The notes under the pieces: model-generated
Database searches by the model: none
The model's input: only the letters and a program-made list of their open reading frames with translations
Told to the model about the DNA's origin: nothing
Program-made: the position numbers and the translations under genes
Source: JAWLHJ01 sp039587535
GTDB lineage: Bacteria > Gemmatimonadota > Gemmatimonadetes > Longimicrobiales > Gaopeijiaceae
Assembly (NCBI GenBank): GCA_039587535.1
Contig: JBDHIF010000029.1
Location: forward strand, 1-29,738
Length of the DNA: 29,738 nucleotides
Direction of reading: 5' to 3'
Shown: positions 7,587-14,272 of the stretch, piece after piece
Layout: every line of letters starts with the position of its first letter
Position numbering within the stretch: the first letter of the stretch is position 1

Positions 7587-8927
7587 ATGAGCTTCGGCGA
7601 GCTCCTCCCGGACATCCGCGTTCCCCCGCCCGGTCCGCGGTCGCGCGAGGCCGCCAGAAGGCTTCGAGCCGTGGAGTCTCACGACGTGACCCACGTGCAC
7701 GCGGGCTGGCCCGTCTTCTGGGAAGAGGCTCGCGGCGGGAACGTGCGGGACGTGGACGGGAACGTATTCCTGGACCTCACCGGCGCGTTCGGTGTGGCCC
7801 TGCTCGGCCACGCGCCGGAGTCCGTGGTCGATGCCGTTGCGGCGCAGTCGCACCTGCTGCTCCATGGGATGGGGGACATCCATCCACCTCGGATCAAGCT
7901 GCAGCTTCTGGAGCGACTTGCAGGGCTGGCTCCATGGGAAGAGACCCGCATCGTGCTCTCTTCCACGGGGTCGGAAGCGGTGGAGACGGCACTGAAGACG
8001 GCGCAGGTCGCCACGGGGCGGCCCGGAATCCTGGCCTTCGAAGGGGCCTATCACGGACTGACGTTGGGTGCGCTCGCCGCCACGGATCGTGAGCACTTTC
8101 GGGGCCGGTTCCTGGATCGGCTCTACGGCGGGGTTGCCTTCGTTCCCTACCCTGGCTCGGCACCACCGGTGGGCGGCGAGGCCGTGCTCGAGAAGGTGTC
8201 GACGATCCTGGTAGAAGGTGCTCCCAATGGCGACCCCATCGGTGCCGTTCTGGTGGAGCCGATGCAGGGCCGTGGAGGGGCACGAGTGCCTCCTCACGGC
8301 TTCATGGCCGAACTGACGGACCTTGCGCGTGAGGCCGGCGCGATCGTGATCGCAGATGAGGTCTTCACCGGATCGGGACGGTGCGGAGGGATGCTGGCGT
8401 CGCCGAGGGTCGGGCTCGATCCGGACCTCGTATGCCTGGGAAAGGCTCTGGGGGGCGGTGTGCCGGTGTCGGCGTGCCTGGGACGCGCGGAGGTCATGGA
8501 TCGCTGGCCGGAGAGCACAGGTGAGGCCATCCACACCAGCACCTTCCTCGGGCATCCCCTGGGGTGCGCGGCAGCGTTGGCGGTGCTGGAGGTGTACCGG
8601 AGTGATGATGTCCATACACGGGTGCGGGAGGCCGAGGGTGTGTGGACCGCCGCCCTTCGAGCGCGTCTGAAGGGCTGCCGCCGGGTTCGTGACATTCGGG
8701 GCCTGGGTCTCCTCCTGGGTGTGGAGCTGGGCGACCAGGATGGTCGGCAGGGTGGTGCCGGAGTCGGTGGTCGGGTGGCCGAGTCCCTCCTGCAGGAGGG
8801 CGTGCTCGTGCTTCCCGCCGGGGCCGAGGGAAACGTCGTCGAGGTGACGCCCTCCGTGAATCTGACCGAGGGGCAGATCGCCCACGCGGTGGAGGCGCTT
8901 GCGACGGCCATCGAAGCTTTGGGATGA
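7587..8927 (+). CDS. Class III (ornithine/GABA-type) PLP-dependent aminotransferase
   Basis: PLP enzyme of the acetylornithine/4-aminobutyrate aminotransferase fold, 446 residues. Family landmarks run in order: GNVFLDLTGAFGVALLGHAPE near the N-terminus, the phosphate-binding SSTGSEAVETALK, FEGAYHGLTLGALA, IVIADEVFTGSGRCG with Asp257 (pyridine nitrogen), LGKALGGGVP with the Schiff-base Lys286, and HTSTFLGHPLGCAAALA. The amino donor cannot be told from sequence; a GABA-, diamino- or omega-amino-acid transaminase is plausible. The ATG at 7587 is chosen because it is 7 bases after fabI and leaves a normal N-terminal arm; earlier in-frame codons lie inside fabI. Its last 4 bases (ATGA) overlap the next gene, indicating translational coupling. 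Confidence 0.92.
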   Translation: MSFGELLPDIRVPPPGPRSREAARRLRAVESHDVTHVHAGWPVFWEEARGGNVRDVDGNVFLDLTGAFGVALLGHAPESVVDAVAAQSHLLLHGMGDIHPPRIKLQLLERLAGLAPWEETRIVLSSTGSEAVETALKTAQVATGRPGILAFEGAYHGLTLGALAATDREHFRGRFLDRLYGGVAFVPYPGSAPPVGGEAVLEKVSTILVEGAPNGDPIGAVLVEPMQGRGGARVPPHGFMAELTDLAREAGAIVIADEVFTGSGRCGGMLASPRVGLDPDLVCLGKALGGGVPVSACLGRAEVMDRWPESTGEAIHTSTFLGHPLGCAAALAVLEVYRSDDVHTRVREAEGVWTAALRARLKGCRRVRDIRGLGLLLGVELGDQDGRQGGAGVGGRVAESLLQEGVLVLPAGAEGNVVEVTPSVNLTEGQIAHAVEALATAIEALG

Positions 8928-9670
8928 AGCTGCATCCGATCCTGCTTGCCGGCGCTGCGGTGGGCCTCGCCTGGCTCATCGCGTCAGCGCTCCCCACGGA
9001 TCCTGCTCCCGAGATCCTGTCGGACCCTTCGGCATCCCCCGGGCCGGATGGCGATCTGCCGGTTCCTGTCCTTCTCGTGCCGGGCTGGCTCGACACAGAG
9101 CAGGACCTGGACTGGTTGGAGGAGCGTTTCGTGGAAGCCGGTTGGCCTCGCGAGCGCGTCCGTGCCGTGACTTTCGATGATCCCGCCGGCAGCAACCGAG
9201 CACACGCGGTCGAGCTGGACGTCATCGCGCGTTCCGTCTTGCGCACCACCGGCGCCGAGGCGCTGGACATCGTGGCGTTCTCCATGGGCGGACTTGCCGC
9301 CCGTTGGTATCTGCAGTTCGGGGACGCGGTGCGGGTTCGCAGGATCGTATTTCTCGCCACACCCCATCACGGGACGATGGCGGCGCATCTCGCGTGGGGC
9401 GAGAGCCGTCAGGAAATGATTCCCGGTAGCGGGTTCCTGGATAGCCTCAACGCTGGTCCTGCCCTTCCGGAGGGGGTGGAGGCCGTGACCATCCGGAGCC
9501 AGATCGATACGCATGTCATCCCGGAGGAGAACGCCACGTTGCCCGGCGTGGCGGACCACGAGCTTTGCTGCCCCACCCACTCAGGGTTGTTAGAGGATGA
9601 AGACGTGTTCTCCATCGTCCGGTCCTTTCTCGCGGACGGTACGCCAGGTGCAGAGGCAGGGGGCGGGTGA
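8924..9670 (+). CDS. Exported alpha/beta-hydrolase, lipase/esterase-like
   Basis: Alpha/beta-hydrolase of 248 residues resembling small class 2 triacylglycerol lipases. A hydrophobic N-terminus (residues 5-23, LHPILLAGAAVGLAWLIAS) looks like a signal peptide or membrane anchor. VPVLLVPGWLD supplies the oxyanion-hole region. The nucleophile elbow is AFSMGG with Ser120, so the usual G-x-S-x-G has Ala in its first position. Asp195 (QIDTHVIP) and His219 (CCPTHSGLL) are the likely remaining triad residues, and FLATPHHGT is typical of lipases. It is translationally coupled (ATGA) to the aminotransferase. Substrate unknown: a lipid or ester in the periplasm is the best guess. Confidence 0.82.
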   Translation: MKLHPILLAGAAVGLAWLIASALPTDPAPEILSDPSASPGPDGDLPVPVLLVPGWLDTEQDLDWLEERFVEAGWPRERVRAVTFDDPAGSNRAHAVELDVIARSVLRTTGAEALDIVAFSMGGLAARWYLQFGDAVRVRRIVFLATPHHGTMAAHLAWGESRQEMIPGSGFLDSLNAGPALPEGVEAVTIRSQIDTHVIPEENATLPGVADHELCCPTHSGLLEDEDVFSIVRSFLADGTPGAEAGGG

Positions 9671-9686
9671 TTCCTGCCGAGAGGGG

Positions 9687-9716
9687 TTGACCCGTGCCAA
9701 TCCCCTTCTATAGAAT
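9687..9716 (+). promoter_or_regulatory. Sigma-70-type promoter of the tRNA-Glu/tRNA-Val unit
   Basis: A TTGACC -35 box is at 9687-9692. The -10 region is TATAGA at 9709-9714 (16-base spacer) or TAGAAT at 9711-9716 (18-base spacer). It lies 28 bases before the first tRNA base, in an AT-richer patch of otherwise GC-rich DNA. Confidence 0.7.
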
Positions 9717-9744
9717 CTTTGCTCTCCAAAATCGTAGGAGCCAC

Positions 9745-9817
9745 GCCCCCATCGTCTAGTGGCCTAGGATATCGCCCTCTCACGGCGAAGACCGGGGTTC
9801 GAGTCCCCGTGGGGGTA
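9745..9817 (+). tRNA. tRNA-Glu (anticodon CTC)
   Basis: Complete 73-base cloverleaf. The acceptor stem GCCCCCA pairs with TGGGGGT (the outermost pair is G-U). The anticodon stem is TCGCC/GGCGA around the loop CTCTCAC, giving anticodon CTC at 9779-9781. The T arm contains GGTTCGAGTCC. The discriminator base is A and CCA is not encoded. The CTC anticodon reads GAG, a favoured Glu codon in this GC-rich genome. Confidence 0.97.
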
Positions 9818-9821
9818 TGAC

Positions 9822-9894
9822 GGTCGCTTAGCTCAGCTGGTAGAGCGCTACGTTCACATCGTAGATGTCGCAGGTTCGAGTCCTGCAGCGACCA
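9822..9894 (+). tRNA. tRNA-Val (anticodon CAC)
   Basis: Complete 73-base cloverleaf beginning only 4 bases after tRNA-Glu. The acceptor stem is GGTCGCT/AGCGACC. The D arm contains AGCTCAGCTGGTAGAGC. The anticodon stem CTACG/CGTAG encloses TTCACAT, giving anticodon CAC. The T arm contains GGTTCGAGTCC. The discriminator is A and CCA is not encoded. The spacing and shared flanking signals imply one precursor transcript with tRNA-Glu. Confidence 0.97.
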
Positions 9895-9919
9895 TGGCGG
9901 TGCGCTCCGCCCGAGGCAC

Positions 9920-9955
9920 GAGGCCCCTGGGACCGGTTCCGGTCCCAGGGGCCTC
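9920..9955 (+). terminator. Terminator-like hairpin after the tRNA unit
   Basis: A perfect 17-base inverted repeat: GAGGCCCCTGGGACCGG at 9920-9936 and its complement at 9939-9955, so in practice about 15-16 bp with a tetraloop. It starts 25 bases after tRNA-Val. The following bases (ACTTCGTTGC) are not a proper T-run, so the assignment rests on stem strength and position. It may also stop transcription arriving from the reductase gene on the other strand. Confidence 0.7.
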
Positions 9956-10052
9956 ACTTCGTTGCAGACGCTCCTGGCTCAGGCAGCAGCCGCCCTCGGT
10001 CCCGCATCCCTAGGAGAAGAGTGCTCCGCGACGGCGATCCTGCCGCCGTGGC

Positions 10053-11015
10053 TCAAGCGGTGGGGAGATTCTCAACGAGCCGGATCATCCGCTCCAGATG
10101 CTCGGGAGTGGGGAGTCGCCCGCGGCCCCCACCCAGGTTGTCGACCATGTGCCCCGGGTCTCCCGTGCCCGGGCAGGCCACGGTGACCGCAGGGTGGGCT
10201 ACCACGAATTTGAGCATGAACTGCGCCCATGTGTGGGCGTCGAACTCATGGGCCCACTCCGGCAGGGGGCGGTCGCCGATGCGCGCCCACATGCGGCTCC
10301 GACCGAAGGGCAGATACACGAGAACACCGATTCCCTCGTCCAGAGCCAGGGGAAGGATCGTTTCCTCCGCCGTCCGGTTGTCGATGGCGTAGTCGATGCC
10401 GATGAAGTCGATGGGGTAGTCGCGCATGACCCGGTCGAGCGCGTCGTACTGGCGCTCGCTCGTCGTGGTGATACCGATGTGTCGGATGCGACCCTGCTCT
10501 TTGTACTCCTGGAGCACGCCGAGCTGCGTGGGTGGATCCCCCATGTTGTGGACCTGATTCAGGTCGATGACGTCCAGGCGCATGCGGTCGAAGGATCGTT
10601 CGATTTGTGCGCGTACGTCGGCGGGATCTGCCGAGCCTCCTCCGCGGCCGGCGACGTTCACCTTGGTCGCCCAGAAGATCTGGTCTTGAATGCCGTCCTC
10701 TTCCGCCCATTGACCGGCGTACTCCTCGGATCCCCCGCCTCCGTATCCGGCCGCGGAATCGAACAGGCGTCCGGCGCCTTCCGCGTCCCGGGCGAGCTCG
10801 TGGAGGACCGCTCTATGGTCCGCCAGCTCCTCGGGCGTCGAGTTCGCTGAGATCCAGCGGCCACCGAGACCGATGACGGGTAGCTGCTCACCGCTGGACG
10901 GGATCGCTCTGGTTCGGACGGACCCGCTCTGGAGGGACAGGAGCATACGGGGATTGAGGCTCAGCAATGCGCTCGCGCCGGCCGTCACGCGCAACCATTC
11001 ACGTCGACTGATCAT
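10053..11015 (-). CDS. Tat-exported aldo/keto reductase
   Basis: Aldo/keto reductase of 320 residues. The N-terminus ISRREWLRVTAGASALLSL is a twin-arginine signal (Arg4-Arg5) followed by a hydrophobic stretch, so the folded protein is probably exported to the periplasm with its cofactor. The catalytic tetrad is visible: Asp86 and Tyr91 (FDSAAGYG), Lys118 (WATKV) and His156 (NQVHNM). The C-terminal cofactor region reads ACPGTGDPGHMVDNLG, the usual NADP-contacting loop pattern of these enzymes. The ATG at 11015 is chosen because it starts precisely at the Tat motif, although the frame is open to 11054. The substrate is unknown; exported relatives are often linked to sugar or carbonyl metabolism. 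Confidence 0.9.
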   Translation of the reverse strand: MISRREWLRVTAGASALLSLNPRMLLSLQSGSVRTRAIPSSGEQLPVIGLGGRWISANSTPEELADHRAVLHELARDAEGAGRLFDSAAGYGGGGSEEYAGQWAEEDGIQDQIFWATKVNVAGRGGGSADPADVRAQIERSFDRMRLDVIDLNQVHNMGDPPTQLGVLQEYKEQGRIRHIGITTTSERQYDALDRVMRDYPIDFIGIDYAIDNRTAEETILPLALDEGIGVLVYLPFGRSRMWARIGDRPLPEWAHEFDAHTWAQFMLKFVVAHPAVTVACPGTGDPGHMVDNLGGGRGRLPTPEHLERMIRLVENLPTA

Positions 11016-11071
11016 CGTGTTCACACTCCATTGGATCCGGGGCACCACCAACACGCTCTAGTGTGAAATCG

Positions 11072-11099
11072 GCATGGCGGTGGGACAAGCATGGCGGTG
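11072..11099. repeat. 11-base direct repeat between the reductase and cadC-like genes
   Basis: GCATGGCGGTG occurs at 11072-11082 and again at 11089-11099, a 17-base period. It lies in the divergent intergenic region, upstream of the reductase start on one side and of the metal-operon promoter on the other. Tandem half-sites of this kind can be activator sites, but no regulator can be named. Confidence 0.45.
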
Positions 11100-11124
11100 T
11101 AAGCGTGCGGTAAATGCCCCAATG

Positions 11125-11155
11125 TTGAAATGTCTGAGCAAGTGCTCATATATTG
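11125..11155 (+). promoter_or_regulatory. Metal-operon promoter with an embedded ArsR/SmtB-type operator
   Basis: A TTGAAA -35 box (11125-11130) and a TATATT -10 box (11149-11154) are separated by 18 bases. Centred in the spacer is TGAGCA-AG-TGCTCA (11135-11148), extending imperfectly to 11128-11155. This matches the 12-2-12 inverted-repeat architecture with TGA-x-CA half-sites bound by SmtB/CzrA/CadC repressors. A bound repressor would cover the space between -35 and -10, giving direct autorepression with induction by metal. The location also argues against a translation start at TTG 11153, which lies inside the -10 box. Confidence 0.75.
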
Positions 11156-11194
11156 TCGGCTCGATACCGTGACCCGTCAGCCATCGAGGACCCG

Positions 11195-11587
11195 TTGAAC
11201 AGCAACCGATCGCCGCAGCCGGTCTCTTCCGACCTGGTCTCGGACGCGCTCTGCGAAGTGACGCTGGTCGACGAGGAGCGGGTACGGGACGCCATCGCAC
11301 ATGGAGCTGATCCTGGTGAGCTTGAGCGGCTCGCGGAGACATTCCAGGTGCTGGCGAGTCCCACGCGCCTTCGTCTCATCGAGGCGCTCACTGGCGGGGA
11401 GATGTGTGTATGCGACCTCGCCGCCGTGGCCGGCGTGAGTCAGTCGGCGGTGAGCCATCACCTCCGTGTGATGAGAGCGCTGCGCTTGGTGCGTTTTCGC
11501 AAAGAGAGCCGGATGGCTTACTACCGGTTGGACGATGACCACATCGGGTCCGTGTTCGCGACCGGGCTGGAGCATGTCGGTGAGTGA
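11195..11587 (+). CDS. ArsR/SmtB-family metal-sensing repressor, CadC type
   Basis: Metal-responsive winged-helix repressor of 130 residues. The recognition region is CDLAAVAGVSQSAVSHHLRVM, followed by a wing with RKESRMAYY. Compared with staphylococcal CadC, the soft-metal site keeps Cys20 (CEVTLVDEE) and the CVC pair Cys71/Cys73, but the position of CadC Cys11 is Leu24. The structural zinc site of helix alpha-5 is complete: Asp114, His116, His127 and Glu130, the last residue. The TTG at 11195 is the likely start: GAGGA lies at 11186-11190, and the alternative TTG at 11153 sits inside the promoter. The gene overlaps the ATPase start by 14 bases. Inducers are probably Cd(II), Pb(II) or Zn(II). 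Confidence 0.88.
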   Translation: MNSNRSPQPVSSDLVSDALCEVTLVDEERVRDAIAHGADPGELERLAETFQVLASPTRLRLIEALTGGEMCVCDLAAVAGVSQSAVSHHLRVMRALRLVRFRKESRMAYYRLDDDHIGSVFATGLEHVGE

Positions 11588-13784
11588 GCCGTCCGCGCCG
11601 GTGACGCCACAGGGAGACCGCCTCTGCCTGACCGTCCCGGACATGGACTGCCCTTCGTGCCTGGCCACCATCAGCGAGCGCCTGGAGAAGGTCTCGGGGG
11701 TCCGGGAGGTCCGGGGTAGCCCCATGCGACGCGAGCTGGAGATCCTGTTCGACGCTGGCGTGGCAGCCCCCGCCACGCTCCAGGACGAAGTGGAGCGGCT
11801 GGGGTACCGGACCGAGCAGGCGCCGGGGAGCGGAGCGGCAGGCATGGGCCGAATATCCACGCAGCCTCTCGCGGCATCGGCGCGGGACACGTGGCGTGGT
11901 CCGCAAGCGCTCATCGCCTACGGGTCTGCGGTGCTGTTCGCTGCAGGCGGCCTCCTTCAGCTCCTGGGCATCGCCCCGGGCGTGGCCACCGTCGGCCGGC
12001 GGCAGCTGCTTCTTCCCGACCTGGTGTTCGTCGTGTCGGCGCTGGTCGGTGGGTGGAATTTCTTCCCCAAGGGTCTCCTGGCCGCCCGGGCGAGGGCGCT
12101 CGACATGAACTTCCTCATGACGGTCGCGATTCTGGGGGCCGTGGGGATCGGAGAGTACGTGGAGGGTGCGGCCATCGCTTTCCTCTTCGCCATCGCCGAG
12201 CTTCTGGAGCGCTACGCCGTCGACCGGGCGCGGGCGTCTGTGGACGCCCTCATGCGCCTAGCTCCCGACGTGGCTAGGCTCCGCCGAGGTGACGAGGAGA
12301 TCTCGGTGGCCGTCGACGAGTTGGCTCTGGGCGACGTGTTCGTGGTCCGTCCCGGCGATCGCCTCCCCACCGACGGCACGGTCGTGGAGGGTGCTTCGGC
12401 CGTGGATCAGTCGCCGGTCACCGGAGAGTCCGTGCCCGTGGAGAAGTCCGTCGGGTCCACGGTGTTCGCCGGTACCATCAACCGTGAAGGCTTCTTGGCC
12501 GTCCGGGTGGATCGCCCGGCCGCGGACAGCACCTTGGCCCGCATCATCCGGATGGTGGAGGAGGCCGAGGCCCGGAAGACGCGCACGGAGCGGTTCGTGG
12601 AGCGCTTCGCCCGCATTTACACACCCGCGGTGACGGTGGCCGCGGTGCTCACCGTCGCTCTACCGGTCCTGTTCCTCGACGGGGCGTTCGCCGTCTGGTT
12701 CACTCGAGGGCTCACACTCCTTGTCATCGCGTGCCCATGCGCCCTGGTGATCTCTACGCCTGTGGCCGTGGTGAGCGGCGTGACGGCGGCGGCTCGGCAC
12801 GGGGTTCTCATCAAGGGCGGAAGATACCTGGAGGCGTTCGGACAGGTCCGCACCATCGCATTGGACAAGACGGGGACCCTTACCTTCGGCCGTCCTCAGG
12901 TGGCGGAAGTGCGGCTCGGAGATGGGTGTGAAGGGGAGGCCGCGCGTATTCTGGCTGGCATTGCGGCTCTGGAGGCTCGCTCGGAGCATCCTGTGGCGAG
13001 AGCCATCGTCGAGTACGCGGTAGCGGAGGGGGTGACGCCGACCGGGGCGGTCGTGGACTTCGAAGCCCGGCCCGGCCGCGGAGCGGAGGGCTTTGTGAAC
13101 GGACGAAGTCTCGTGGTCGGGAACCCCGCCTTCGCGGCCCCGGGCCAGCCAGTGCCCGAGGGTTGGCAGCACGAGCCGGGATCGGTTGCCGTTGCCGCGG
13201 AGGACGGGCGGGTCATTGCCTGGTTCCGCTTGGCGGACAGGACCCGCGCTTCCGCGGCCGCCCACCTTCGGGAGCTCAGAGGCCTCGGTATCGAACGGTT
13301 GGTCGTGCTGACCGGAGATGCTCAGGCGCCTGCCGAAGCGGTCGGCTTAGAGCTCGGAGTCGACGACGTTCGGTGGGGCCTTCTGCCTGAGCAAAAGGTC
13401 GAGGCGGTCGCCGAGCTGGAACGAGTTCACGGTCCGGTCGCCATGGTGGGTGACGGAGTGAACGACGCCCCGGCCTTGGCTTCAGCGGGGGTGGGCGTCG
13501 TCATGGGTGCGGCGGGCTCCGACGCAGCCCTGGAGACTGCCGACATCGCACTCATGGGGGACGACCTCTCACGCCTCGCATATGTGCGCTCACTGTCCCA
13601 GGAGGCCGTACGCGTCATCCGCACGAACATCGTCTTGGCGCTGGGCGTGAAGGCGATCCTTGCCGTAGGTGTCCCCCTGGGCGCGGTGTCTCTCATCACC
13701 GCTGTAGTCGTGGGGGACATGGGCGTCTCACTCGCGGTCACGCTGAACGCGCTCAGGCTGGCGCGGGTCGGCGCCGAGGCGTGA
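11574..13784 (+). CDS. zntA: Zn2+/Cd2+/Pb2+-exporting P-type ATPase (ZntA/CadA type)
   Basis: P1B-type heavy-metal efflux ATPase of 736 residues in the inner membrane. The N-terminal HMA domain has the metal-binding DCPSC (Cys26, Cys29). A TGES actuator motif is in QSPVTGESVPVE. Membrane helix 6 carries CPC (Cys387, Cys389). The phosphorylated Asp431 is in DKTGTLT. SEHPVARA contains the HP motif. The hinge is GDGVNDAP (around Asp627). The last helices have KAIL and VVGDMG with Asp715, corresponding to the conserved Asp714 of ZntA, which marks the P1B-2 group selective for divalent Zn, Cd and Pb rather than copper. The ATG at 11574 leaves a natural short N-terminus and lies within the end of the repressor gene. 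Confidence 0.95.
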   Translation: MSVSEPSAPVTPQGDRLCLTVPDMDCPSCLATISERLEKVSGVREVRGSPMRRELEILFDAGVAAPATLQDEVERLGYRTEQAPGSGAAGMGRISTQPLAASARDTWRGPQALIAYGSAVLFAAGGLLQLLGIAPGVATVGRRQLLLPDLVFVVSALVGGWNFFPKGLLAARARALDMNFLMTVAILGAVGIGEYVEGAAIAFLFAIAELLERYAVDRARASVDALMRLAPDVARLRRGDEEISVAVDELALGDVFVVRPGDRLPTDGTVVEGASAVDQSPVTGESVPVEKSVGSTVFAGTINREGFLAVRVDRPAADSTLARIIRMVEEAEARKTRTERFVERFARIYTPAVTVAAVLTVALPVLFLDGAFAVWFTRGLTLLVIACPCALVISTPVAVVSGVTAAARHGVLIKGGRYLEAFGQVRTIALDKTGTLTFGRPQVAEVRLGDGCEGEAARILAGIAALEARSEHPVARAIVEYAVAEGVTPTGAVVDFEARPGRGAEGFVNGRSLVVGNPAFAAPGQPVPEGWQHEPGSVAVAAEDGRVIAWFRLADRTRASAAAHLRELRGLGIERLVVLTGDAQAPAEAVGLELGVDDVRWGLLPEQKVEAVAELERVHGPVAMVGDGVNDAPALASAGVGVVMGAAGSDAALETADIALMGDDLSRLAYVRSLSQEAVRVIRTNIVLALGVKAILAVGVPLGAVSLITAVVVGDMGVSLAVTLNALRLARVGAEA

Positions 13785-13793
13785 CGGGCTCGA

Positions 13794-14171
13794 TCAGGTC
13801 CTCGTGATGGCCGAGGCCGCCAGCGCCCCCAGGACCACGGCGGCCACGCCTACCATGACCGAGCCGAGAGAGTAGACGCCGGCCTTTCCCCAGAGACCGT
13901 CCCGGGCCATCTCCACGACTTCGAAGCTGAACGTGCTGAAGGTGGTGAAAGAGCCCAGGAACCCCATGACGACCAGGTGGCGCAACGCGGACGAGGCCAT
14001 CGTCTCGGTCAGCCAGACCATCACGAAGCCCAGCAGCAGTGATCCTGCCACGTTGACCGTCCACGTTCCCCACGGGAACCCGGGTCCGGCCGCCTCCTGC
14101 ACCCACCCGCTCACGGCGTACCGGGAGACTGCGCCAAAGGCGCCTCCAAGGGCGACGACGAAGACCGTCAT
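13794..14171 (-). CDS. fluC: Fluoride ion channel FluC (CrcB)
   Basis: Small dual-topology fluoride exporter channel of 125 residues with four membrane spans, working as a homodimer. Family signatures: GGAFGAVSRYAVSG near the N-terminus, GTWTVNVAGSLLLG with the conserved Asn, and GFLGSFTTFSTFSFE containing the phenylalanine box and the TTFST sodium-site segment. The ATG at 14171 is chosen because it begins the first span; upstream in-frame sequence runs into the neighbouring gene. It is convergent with the P-type ATPase gene, with only 9 bases between the stops. I looked for a fluoride riboswitch in the leader and found none. Confidence 0.95.
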   Translation of the reverse strand: MTVFVVALGGAFGAVSRYAVSGWVQEAAGPGFPWGTWTVNVAGSLLLGFVMVWLTETMASSALRHLVVMGFLGSFTTFSTFSFEVVEMARDGLWGKAGVYSLGSVMVGVAAVVLGALAASAITRT

Positions 14172-14213
14172 GCAGGCGTCCCTGTGGTCTCGGGAGCGGG
14201 GCGGAAGAACGAA

Positions 14214-14246
14214 GAAGGGGCTCGGCCGGTTCGGCCGAGCCCCTTC
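14214..14246 (-). terminator. Intrinsic terminator of the OmpA-family gene
   Basis: A perfect 15-bp stem (14214-14228 with 14232-14246) with a 3-base loop lies 26 bases beyond the OmpA-family stop on the minus strand. It is followed in that direction by a T-rich stretch (TTCTTCGTTCTT). The hairpin separates this gene from fluC, so fluC probably has its own promoter or depends on read-through. Confidence 0.8.
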
Positions 14247-14272
14247 AAACTCGCGATACGGACGGGGTGCCG

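Noticed and set aside
11153..11194. TTG 11153 as start of the CadC-like repressor
   Set aside because: It lies within the predicted -10 box, upstream of the likely transcription start; TTG 11195 has GAGGA at a short distance.
14172..14272. Fluoride riboswitch in front of fluC
   Set aside because: I looked for the conserved GGcGAUGG...CUCC pseudoknot elements on the minus strand; only the terminator hairpin of the preceding gene and a short GC-rich leader are present.
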